Of a DNA stretch of 24,288 nt, positions 17,169-24,288 are shown piece after piece. Position 1 is the stretch's first letter. Each line of letters opens with the position of its first letter. Both the position numbers and the translations under genes were made by a program. The notes under the pieces are model-generated. The model did not search any database, had not been told where the DNA came from, and saw only the letters and a list, made by a program, of their open reading frames with translations. Source of the stretch: Nemertoderma westbladi (lineage: Eukaryota > Xenacoelomorpha > Nemertodermatida > Nemertodermatidae); NCBI GenBank assembly GCA_032718475.1, contig JAUCBJ010004804.1, forward strand, positions 1 to 24,288, read 5' to 3'.

Positions 17169-19158
17169 CCTCGGGTATTCTTAGTAATATCAGAGAAAGA
17201 GACTATTTGTATAAATTTAGGAAATACCGTGTTTTAGCTGATTATAATAATTACTGCAAATATAGAAACCTTGTCCAACGGAAAATAAAAAAAGCTAAAT
17301 CTGAATATTTGTACAACAAAATAAGTGAGAATAAAGATAATCCTAAATAAAAGTCTATGGTCTACCCTAAAATCTTTAGGTTATAAAAACCTTAAATCTA
17401 AATCGAATATTGTTCTGCAAGATAACGGTGAGCTGATTCATGATCATACTCTAGTTAGTAATTTATTTAATAATTATTTTACTAATGTTGCCTCTAATTT
17501 AGTTAAGAAGTTACCGTTATCAAGTAATAAATATAGTATAGGGTCCGAAACTCTAAATAATTTTTATTTAGAAAAGTTACAAAATTCAGAAAAGTTATTT
17601 TTAAAACCCGTTTCTGAGGATTTCGTTTTTCAAAATCTACTTAGCCTATCAGCCTCAAAAAGTACCGGTCTAGACCTAATACCTGCCCGTTTTCTTAAGG
17701 ATGGTGCTGAAGTACTTAAAGTGCCTATTACTTTTATTATTAATTACTCTATCGTAGATAATGTAGTACCAGACGAACTGAAATTAGCTAAGGTTGTTCC
17801 TCTGTATAAAAAGAATAGTAAAGTAGAACCCTGTAATTACAGACCTGTTAGTATCTTAAGTATTGTATCTAAAATTCTAGAATGTTCTGTTTTTCTACAG
17901 CTGGAAGCACATCTTAGTGGGCTAAATCTGATCTATGAACTTCAGTCCGGTTTTCGTAAATCATATTCTACAGACACCTGCCTTATTAACTTAACTGATA
18001 CAATTAGATGTAATAACGCACTGGTATGGTAATGTTGGACCTACAAAAGGCTTTCGATACTGTAGATCACGAAATTCTGCTTGGTAAGTTAGACCTGATG
18101 GGTGTAGGTTCTATAGACTGGTTCAAGTCCTACATGTCAGACAGAGGTCATTAGCAAATCGCAGTCTACTGTACAAGAGATTACCTGTGGTGTACCGCAA
18201 GGTAGTATATTAGGTCCTCTGCTTTTTGTATGCTATGTAAATGATATGATAATTAGTATAGATCCCGATTTAAACTCATTTTATATGCCGACGACAGTGC
18301 TCTTATTTTCTCTCATAAAGATCCTATCCATATTTCACAAAAGTTAAGTGCAGTTCTAGAATCCTGTAATGAGTGGTTCGTTGATAATAAGCTATCCATT
18401 CACTACGGTAAGACTGAAAGTATTTTGTTTGGTTCCAAAAGAAAGTTAAAGAAGGTAACTAAGTTTGAAGTCACTAGTAATGGACATAAGATTGAAAATA
18501 AAAAGGAAGTTAAATATTTAGGCGCCACATTGGATAACTGCTTATCAGGAGAAAGCATAGTGGAAAATATTTTCTCGAAAGTTAACAGTAGGCTTAGGTT
18601 TCTATACAGAAATAAAAATAGTTTGAACACCGACTCCCGCAAGTTACTTTGCTCTTCTTTAATACAGTGTCACATGGACTATGCGTGCTCTTCTTGGTAT
18701 GAAGGCTTAATTAAACCAAACAGCTTAAATGTAAATTACAAGTAGCTCAGAATAAAGTAGTACGATTTATTAAAGACTACAAACCTAGGCACTACCTAAC
18801 TCCAGATGACTTTTCTGAATCTGGACTACTTAACTTAGATAGTAGAGTTAAGCAGCTACGCCTTAACCATGTGCATAAAGTGTATAATGGTAAATGTCCC
18901 AATTACCTAAAACAAAAATTCAACAGAGTACGTGATACACACTCTTACAGTACCAGAGCTAGTGCTTCAAACTTCTACCTCCCGAATTGTAAATCCTTTG
19001 AATCTGATACTTTCTTTTTTAATGGCATTAAAAATTGGAACGCTCTGCCTAATGAAATTAAAAACCTAAATAATCAACATTCTTTTAAATCTGCAGTTAA
19101 ATCTCACCTCCATGTGCAATGTAAAAATAGGTACAATAGTCCTACAGTAAGTTATTAG
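17165..19158 (+). pseudogene. LINE ORF, reverse transcriptase and C-terminal domain
   Basis: The frames, joined in order, cover WMTSGILSNIRERDYLYKF, LVPLYKKN-type finger sequence (VVPLYKKNSKVEPCNYRPVS), [28 protein letters not shown] (catalytic Asp at 18056-18058), CGVPQGSILGPLLF (GVPQG at 18189-18203), LYADDSALIFSH (YADD at 18284-18295) and VKYLGATLD. The C-terminus reads VHKVYNGKCPNYL, HSYSTRAS and NGIKNWNALPNEIK, ending at TAG 19156-19158. All three catalytic aspartates survive. Frame changes occur near 17345, 18150, 18270 and 18740, with an in-frame stop at about 18151. The protein would copy the element's RNA at the nicked target. Confidence 0.87.
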
Positions 19159-19520
19159 TTTATTAATTTATTTACTATTTATACTGTAATTACGTTTTAT
19201 AATAAATTGTTCTGTACATTACATCTTTATCGTTGAGTCGGGCATTGTCACGCTCTCGGTAAAGTTGTACATGTACATAGTGTAATTACGTTTTATATTG
19301 GTTTTAGGTTAGCGCAGTGTAATATTGTATTTGTAACCAAGTAACATAAAGGAAAATAAGCTTGGAAATAAGCTGCAAAGCTTTAGGGGTAATCCTATAT
19401 GTTATGTTGGACAATCCTTTATACTAGTACATTGTTTGGTGTATTTGTTATTGTTTTCTACATAATGTATAAATAAATCTATCTATCTATCTATCTACCC
19501 ATTGAGAGACTGCTCCATGT
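19159..19520 (+). other. LINE 3' UTR, (ATCT)n tract and extra 3' bases
   Basis: Non-coding 3' region after the LINE stop. Five ATCT units occupy 19477-19496, preceded by AATAAAT. A further 24 bases (ACCCATTGAGAGACTGCTCC then ATGT) lie between the tract and the right TSD. They are not part of the interrupted gene as judged from the left junction, so they belong to the insertion. Confidence 0.7.
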
Positions 19521-19551
19521 TGAGGTTGCTAACTGATCTTTACCGCGTATC
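19521..19551. repeat. Target-site duplication of the CR1/L2-type LINE, right copy
   Basis: The partner of 15663-15693: 31 bp, one mismatch. The host reading frame (RGKDQLATS on the minus strand) enters here and resumes in the left copy. Confidence 0.92.
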
Positions 19552-20825
19552 TTTAGCTCATAGTTAAGCAACCCTACATTTCTTTCTTCTTGAAGATTAT
19601 GCACTGGTGCCGAATCTAGTTTTGTCAACATTTCTGAATCCAATGTAGTAAGCTTAAGTACATTTCCAGTTGGAACATCATCATCTCCTGTAGGACCAAA
19701 ACCAAATATCGAACCTTTCTGATTCGCAAATCCTTCAGCTAGCATCGATATTACAATATGAAATAGTTTTTCTATTTGTGGTCTATATAGTTCTATATAT
19801 ATATTCAGATTACTAATGAGCTCAGAATTATATTTACATATTTTAAAACGAGTTTCTGATACAAATATAATACTTAATCTTTCTGTTTTAAATAGCTGGG
19901 AATCATCACATGTTATATAAGCTCATCATACAGTTTCTGGTATGATGAAATCAGTTTATAATGAGTTGTATCAGCTGATCGTGTTATTGAAAAATAAGGC
20001 TCAGCAATATGAATTCCAATAAGGGATGTCATTGCCAAAACTGGTTTTATAAACTCCAAGTTAAGGAAACACTGATCTAAAATAGCTAGTTGATTGACAG
20101 TGCTAAACTTTGTCAAGAATCTATCAATATCATCTAAATGATAAAGAGTGGTGATCTAATAAAGGAAAGTCTATTGAAACAGTGATCTTTCCAAGGTAAA
20201 CTCTATTTTAATATTTTTTTCGGATAAATAAAGTTCGAAAACAACGAATAACGATTCCATGGCTTAGAATTAAAATCCTTTGATATTAATTTTGATAAAC
20301 ATTCCATAGCACGCAATATATATGGATCTTTCTCTTTCAAGTTTGTGTCTAGCACAAAACAGGACTTCAGCTTATTGGGTCCAATAGAGGACTCTATCAA
20401 CCTATAAAGGTCAGTAAGTTTCTGCTGGAACATCATAAGTGGATGATATTGCACAACAGAGGACTTGGTATAGTATCAATACTTAGTTCTTCAGAAACTA
20501 TCTGAGCTACATTTTGCTGTCTGTCATCGCAAAATCAATCTTCTCCCATATATCTGCTGGACTATAACCACTACCTGATTAAAGTATCTTGAGAGTAGAC
20601 TGTTTAAAAAATGCGAAATTCTGAGGCTATTCCTAAAGCAGGCGAGGTTCTATAAGACCCATTCACCAAGATACCTTGAACAACAAAACCACCAGTAATC
20701 TTGCCACTTGATCCATCATCTGAGTATGTAACTGAGGATTGCCCAGAACAATCCATTATTTCCTTAACAATTTCTTACAGTGTCAATGCTTCAAGCATGG
20801 CTTCTGCTTTTCTAATATTAAGATC

Positions 20826-20838
20826 TGCAGGTAAAGTA
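20826..20838. repeat. Target-site duplication of the RTE-type LINE, left copy
   Basis: TGCAGGTAAAGTA here matches TGCAGGTGAAGTA at 23961-23973 with one mismatch over 13 bp. Both code for the same host residues (DTSPA side on the minus strand). Confidence 0.85.
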
Positions 20839-20850
20839 CTACTACTACTA

Positions 20851-21901
20851 GGTTGAGTGAACTCAGACAGTGGAAATGAGAAATGGTATCCATTTTTGAT
20901 AGAGCTACCCAAGCCTTTGCTTTCCTAACTTCTATGGCATTTTTGCTACTCTCTATCCATGATCCAAGGTACTGGAAGTCGTCGACCTTCCTTAATTGAT
21001 TATTATCAATGGTTGTCAAGTTTCCATCAACATTAAAGGTCATGAATTCGGTCTTGGTAGCATTTATATGCAATCCAACCTCCTTAGCAGCCCTCTCCAC
21101 TTTATTTAGTAGAAGCTGTGCATGTGCTAGCGTATTAGAGAGCAGGGCGATGTCATCTGCAAAGTCAGTATCTGTGACTGTAGTTGCCGGATATCTACTA
21201 CTTCTGCGTTCTTTAAGTGTGAATCCCAGATCTTCACCCTTTGTGGCCGTCCTCATTGCGTAATCCAGCATAATTACAAATAGTAATGGTGCTAATGTAT
21301 CACCTTGCAGTACGCCAGCCAGGATTGAGAAAAACTCAGTTTCACCATCTGGTGAGAGTACCTGTGCTTCTGTGTCACAATATATCAATCCAATGCCAGC
21401 AACAATTACTTCTGGTATTCCATAAGCTCTTAGGATTTCCAGCATTTTACCTCTATGGATTGAGTCGAATGCCTTCTTACACAGTAGTTTCTCTATATGA
21501 GGCCTAATCCTATATATAATCATTTTATTGTATATTTTGGCAGCTACCACCACAAGCAGACAGATCCCATGATAGTTTGTTGGTATGCCGAGGTCTCCTT
21601 TCTTGGGGAGAGGCTTTAGTTGACCTTTAGTCCAAATTGGTGGTGGCTTTTCCCCTTTTAACATCCGGTTGCAAACATTCAATAATGGTCTATTTAGCAC
21701 TCCGGTTTTCCATACCTCCGCCGGGATTTCATCTAATCCACTTGCTTTATTATTGGACATGCTTTTAATGCTTCTTTGGAGTTCGGCGGGTGTGAAATCC
21801 CCTGTTTCTATAGGTAGTGTCTTGTCATATATTTTCCTTATAGGGCTGACCTCGATGTTTGGTGGCTGCCCAAGCAAGTTGCTGAAGTGATTTTTCCACA
21901 T
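20851..21901 (-). pseudogene. RTE-type reverse transcriptase with internal deletion
   Basis: Open from 21901 (MWKNHFSNLLGQPPN) with SIKSMSNNKASGLDEIPAE, PIWTKGQLKPLPKKGD, NYHGICLLVVVAAKIYNKM, RPHIEKLL and then at once CKKAFDSIHRGKM. In the family about 40 residues (the NQNGFRPGRST-type region and the strand leading to motif A) normally stand between RPHIE..L and KKAFDSIHR, so roughly 120 bp are lost in frame near 21480. GVLQGDTLAPLLF and DTDFADDIALLSN (FADD at 21152-21163) follow, then DDFQYLGSWI and KAWVALSKMDTI. The catalytic Asp residues of motifs A and C remain. The frame upstream of 21901 is shifted relative to the linker. The codons after about 20880 read into the tail and flanking DNA. 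Confidence 0.85.
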
Positions 21902-22499
21902 TCTTCAGGACTATCAGCTTTGAGGTGCCCCTTTGCACAACTTTTCCAACTATGAGTCCATAGCTTTCCAGTTCGCTTCTTGAACTGGGTTCCAGCCGAA
22001 AACAATCCATTTCCAGAGATAAAATCCTGAAGATGGACGGAATTTCGGTTAACACTATTTTTATAGACCCAGGGCGATCTAGGTGATTCATTTACAGTTT
22101 GCCAGGTAAGTCTTGATTGTTGCTGTATGTGAGCAGTTGTAATTGCTTCAATTTTATCCTGTACTTTCCTGGCTGATATTGTAGATCAATTTAAGATCGT
22201 CCTTAGATTTCTCAACCTTGTTAATGTTTTCGTTTGTTGGTTGTTCGGTATTAACTTTGTAGGCTATCTTAAGATCTTCTCTCTGTACAAGTAACCTCAG
22301 AGTTTTGCCATGGCACATACTGTTTTCAATTGGGTTTCTGGGGGATATACTTCTTAGCTGATTCCTTGTGGGCTGTTATTATATTCTGGTATATTGAATC
22401 GGTGGATTGGTCTTCATCCATTGACTGAAGTGCTTCAAAGCGGTTTTGAACTTGTACTGTGTAAGCATCCTTTACAGCATTGTCAGTTCTGAGTTTATC
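21902..22499 (-). pseudogene. RTE-type ORF, linker between endonuclease and RT
   Basis: After the TAG at 22500-22502 the same frame continues (DKLRTDNAVKDAYTVQVQNR, FEALQSMDED, ITAHKESAKKYIPQKPN) to a TGA at 22326-22328. It then shifts near 22300 (LLVQREDLKIAYKVN), near 22165 (QDKIEAITTAHIQQQSRL, SPWVYKNSVN, FSAGTQFKKRTGKLW, LKADSPEE) and again at about 21900 into the RT. The order matches the connecting region of RTE ORFs. It has no known catalytic role. Confidence 0.7.
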
Positions 22500-23376
22500 C
22501 TAGTCATAGTTGATTTGCTTGCTTGTCCTGGGTTTGCTGGCCCTCAAACTGAGTCTGATCTCTGCAGTCACAATTCTGTAGTCCGAACCAATTAGGTTGA
22601 ACGAGCTGTATGCCTCGCAGTTGATCATGCTGTTTCTCCACTTTTTGTTTATAAGGATGTAATCCAGTTGTGCTTTGGTTCCATTAGGGTATTGAAAGGT
22701 CCATAGCTTCCCCACACTTTTTTCGAATGTGTTGTTTGTTGGTATCAACTCACATTCTTCCATTAGGTCTAAAAGTAAGTACCCATTTCTGTTAGAACTG
22801 GTGTTATAGGTGTAACCCTTGATGTCTTCTGGGCCAATTTGAGCATTCAGGTCACCAGCAATGACTTTAACATTGTGTTTCGGAATGTCCTTTATAAGTC
22901 CAGTCAGTTCTTCATAAAACTTGACTGCTTGTTCTGGCTCTGAGGCATTGGTTGGACTGTAGCAACATATAACTGTTGCCTTGGGATTCCCATAAAATGT
23001 TGCGATCATAACCCTGGAATTTATAGATTCAATGTTATTTAGGGTCTTAAGTGCAAATGGGCTTAGCAGTATTCCTACTCCACCAATTGATGCATTGGCC
23101 GAATTTCTTACTGCTGAGCTTGTAACTAATGTCCATCCATTTCCAATGTCATTGTACTTCATGGCAGGGTCTTCATGACAAATCCGATGTTCTTGGATTC
23201 AGATGATGTTTATGTTATATTCCATTGCCAGAGCGACCATGTCACCCTGTTTGGTATGTGCTTTCAGTGTGCGTGCGTTCATTGTAGCAATCTTTAGTGT
23301 CTTTTTACATTTCACCAGGTTGGTTCTTCTTTCTTCTCTGTCTTCTGTTCCAGTAGCCAATTTACCGACCCCAGCC
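22500..23376 (-). pseudogene. RTE-type APE endonuclease with Trp-to-stop changes
   Basis: The frame opens after a TAG at about 23377 and reads KLATGTEDREERRTNLVKCK, KTLKIATMNARTLKAHTKQG (ATG at 23280-23282), ALAMEYNINII, TGA (23199-23201), then IQEHRICHEDPAMKYNDIGN and on through VGILLSPFALKTL, RVMIATFYGN, CYSPTNASE, VIAGDLNAQIG, NRNGYLLLDLMEE, GKLWTFQYPNGTKAQLDYI, CEAYSSFNLIGSDYRIVTAE to TAG at 22500-22502. The Asn, QEH, GDLNAQIG and SD motifs of the fold are present, although the usual SDH reads SDY. Family members usually have Trp or another hydrophobic residue at the TGA and Trp at the TAG. The domain would nick the target. Confidence 0.82.
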
Positions 23377-23960
23377 TAGTGTACCACTGAGGGACGCGGT
23401 CCTTGTTGACCCGGGCGATGACTGAGCCAGTATTTCTCCTGGAGGGTTCTCATACTCATATCTTTCAGTTGCGAGAGTAAACCGCTTGTGGTCGCAACTC
23501 CTACAAGCGTCTTCGCAGTAGGTCGCCGTTGGTTGATTAGTGATTACCTTCCGCCGACCTTGTCAGCATGTCTAGCCATTGGTTGATTACCTTCCGCCTA
23601 TCCATGGCCTACACCCCTGCTGCTGACTGTAGGGGTCCTTTTGTTACACCTTGAACCAAGTGTGCCCCCTGGGTTAGGTTCCTAACACTGGTAGAGGAGC
23701 ATCCAGTATAGACAGGGTGGTGCGTGTATCATCTCTATTGCAGATGCATATCAAGCCTTTGCCTTCAATGGTGCCACAGGTGCTATAGCCCTCAATGACT
23801 TATTTAGTTGACAGGGCTAAAACCAACCCACTCTTGATCAACTAAATAATGAATAGGCTATGCTTATCGGGCCTGCCCCTGCCCCCTGGGCTGACAGCTA
23901 CAGGTAGTACCACTTTACTGCCATAGTGGTAGCAGGATCTGGAGACCTGACCTGACTATA
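23377..23960 (-). other. RTE-type LINE 5' UTR
   Basis: This non-coding leader starts TATAGTCAGGTCAGGTCTCC on the minus strand directly after the TSD. It includes a doubled GCGGAAGGTAATCA segment (complement near 23540-23600) and an inverted pair around TTAGTTGATCAAGAGTGGG / GTCAACTAAATAAG (about 23800-23855). It is more GC-rich than the surrounding DNA. No ORF of note. Confidence 0.65.
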
Positions 23961-23973
23961 TGCAGGTGAAGTA
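23961..23973. repeat. Target-site duplication of the RTE-type LINE, right copy
   Basis: The partner of 20826-20838: 13 bp, one mismatch (G against A at the eighth base). Confidence 0.85.
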
Positions 23974-24288
23974 TCTATATCAATATTACTAGCCTCTTCA
24001 TGAAATTTTACCATCTGTCAAACAAATGATTTCCAGTTTCTACTATCGCTGCTTCAGCTTGATTTTGACTTATATGATATTTTCACTTTAATAAATTCAC
24101 CAAAATGTAATATTCAGATTTTACTTTGCGTTCACTTTCTCTAATATGACGATATTTGTGTGGCATGGTATCAGTAGCATCAGACTCTTCAAACTTACAT
24201 TTCTTACGTTTCTTAATAGTAGAATTATGTTCTGGCAAATCACCAGTGTCACTCAACTCGTAATTAGTCCTATCACTACCTTCATCGA
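23961..24288 (-). pseudogene. Uncharacterised multi-copy family protein (copy 2), part entering from the right edge
   Basis: Read from the window edge, the minus strand encodes DEGSDRTNYELSDTGD, a basic patch (IKKRKKCKFEE), then MPHKYRHIRESERKVKSEYY and, after an in-frame TGA (about 24081), SQNQAEAAIVETGNHLFDRW. A two-base shift then leads to KFHEEASNIDIDTSPA at the RTE insertion point. Joined across the RTE TSD the text continues into DLNIRKAEAM at 20838, which confirms the interruption. The acidic/serine linker with a basic patch would follow naturally on the linker at the end of copy 1 (1-681), but copy 1 exits at the opposite edge, so the two are probably different family members. Confidence 0.6.

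Larger units (their letters stand above)
15694..19520 (+). mobile_element. Near-full-length CR1/L2-type LINE with 2A-like motif, inserted in copy 2 of the unknown family
   Basis: A 3.8-kb non-LTR retrotransposon flanked by a 31-bp TSD. In order it carries a short GC-rich leader with a doubled CGTTCTGGGCC motif, a 2A-like motif, a PHD-like finger, an APE-type endonuclease, a reverse transcriptase with LYADD, a C-terminal domain, a 3' UTR and a short (ATCT)n tract (19477-19496). Once the frameshifts are allowed for, all domains can lie in a single ORF. The CR1/L2 grouping comes from the NARSLLPK endonuclease start, the QKAFDTVDH and GVPQGSILGPLLF RT motifs, and the HSYSTR..NWNALPNEIK C-terminus. 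At least seven frameshifts show it is dead, but the TSD has only one mismatch. Twenty-four bases separate the (ATCT)n tract from the right TSD. Confidence 0.9.
19521..20838 (-). pseudogene. Uncharacterised multi-copy family protein (copy 2), central part
   Basis: The middle piece lies between the two LINE insertions. From the RTE junction it reads DLNIRKAEAMLEAL, a stop, EIVKEIMDCSGQSSVTYSDD, GGFVVQGILVNGSYRTSPALG, a frame change, GYSPADIWEKIDFAMTDS, QNVAQIVSEELSIDTIPSPL, LLCNI and then HPLMMFQQKLTDLY (20454 down), SCFVLDTNL, LISKDFNSKPWNRYSLFSNF, LTKFSTVNQLAILDQCF (about 20116) and PYFSITRSADTTHY. A frame continuous from about 19905 follows, with SQLFKTERLSII, MLAEGFANQKGSIFGFG, VHNLQEERNVGLLNYELKIRGK. 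About six frameshifts or stops break it. The succession TYSDDGS, VVQGI, MTDS and C..HPLMMF resembles an RNase H-fold transposase layout, but I could not confirm this and do not name the family. Confidence 0.65.
20839..23960 (-). mobile_element. Near-full-length RTE-type LINE, inserted in copy 2 of the unknown family
   Basis: The 3.1-kb element is read on the minus strand. It has a 5' UTR of about 600 bp (23960 down to about 23376), an endonuclease ORF, a reverse transcriptase, and a 3' end on a (TAG)n tail (20839-20850 as CTACTACTACTA). A 13-bp TSD flanks it. The endonuclease start (MNARTLK, IQEHRICHED, GNGWTLVTSSA) and RT (FADDIALLS) are of RTE type, in a group close to that of craniofacial development protein 2-like sequences. 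Relative to copies A and B its C-terminal domain is missing: the sequence after KMDTIS leads directly to the tail. The ORF carries several stops and frameshifts. Confidence 0.87.

Noticed and set aside
21009-21890. Three plus-strand frames opposite the RTE reverse transcriptase
   Set aside because: They are shadows of the strongly supported minus-strand RT with FADD and GVLQGDTLAP motifs.

Overview
The window reads as repeat-dense, AT-rich DNA from an invertebrate animal genome. Nearly every recognisable sequence is a transposable element or its remains: two LINE groups (CR1/L2-type and RTE-type), P-element, PIF/Harbinger and piggyBac-type DNA transposons, tRNA-derived SINE copies and foldback/MITE elements. 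The mixture suits a marine invertebrate (cnidarian, sponge, mollusc or similar), but nothing here fixes the species. I see no intact host gene, rRNA, functional tRNA, CRISPR array or prokaryotic feature.

Layout. 1-681 (minus): N-terminal part of an uncharacterised multi-copy protein family, running off the left edge, with one in-frame TAG. 1083-1850: three copies of a tRNA-like SINE, two of them as an inverted pair. 2909-3370 and 8776-9430 (minus): 5'-truncated copies of one RTE family, each with a (TAC)n tail and a target-site duplication (TSD). 4425-5773: a TTAA-flanked piggyBac-type non-autonomous element with five ~160-bp tandem repeats between two G-run/C-run hairpins. 5863-7241: a DNA element with 44-bp terminal inverted repeats (TIRs). 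7663-8340 (minus): decayed P-element (THAP9-like) transposase. 9471-9620: ~60-bp repeats that look like a Harbinger terminus. 9814-10034: foldback MITE. 10121-10505: PIF/Harbinger transposase remnant. 12309-13446: an element with long inverted arms rich in CGCGTTACGG-like motifs, carrying a GC-rich proline-repeat ORF.

14936-24288 is the most informative part. A minus-strand gene apparently of the same family as the one at the left edge has been split into three pieces by two LINEs. An RTE element (20839-23960, minus) is flanked by a 13-bp TSD. A near-full-length CR1/L2-type element (15694-19520, plus) is flanked by a 31-bp TSD. Removing the LINEs and one TSD copy each lets the pieces read through as one long pseudogene. 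The CR1/L2 element has a 2A-like translational-recoding motif (GDIETNPGP) near its N-terminus, ahead of a PHD-like zinc finger, an APE-type endonuclease and a reverse transcriptase. All the protein-coding units I recognise are broken by frameshifts, stops or truncation, so the window looks like a graveyard of nested mobile elements. Order of events at the right end: the host copy came first, and the two LINE insertions came later, independently of one another.
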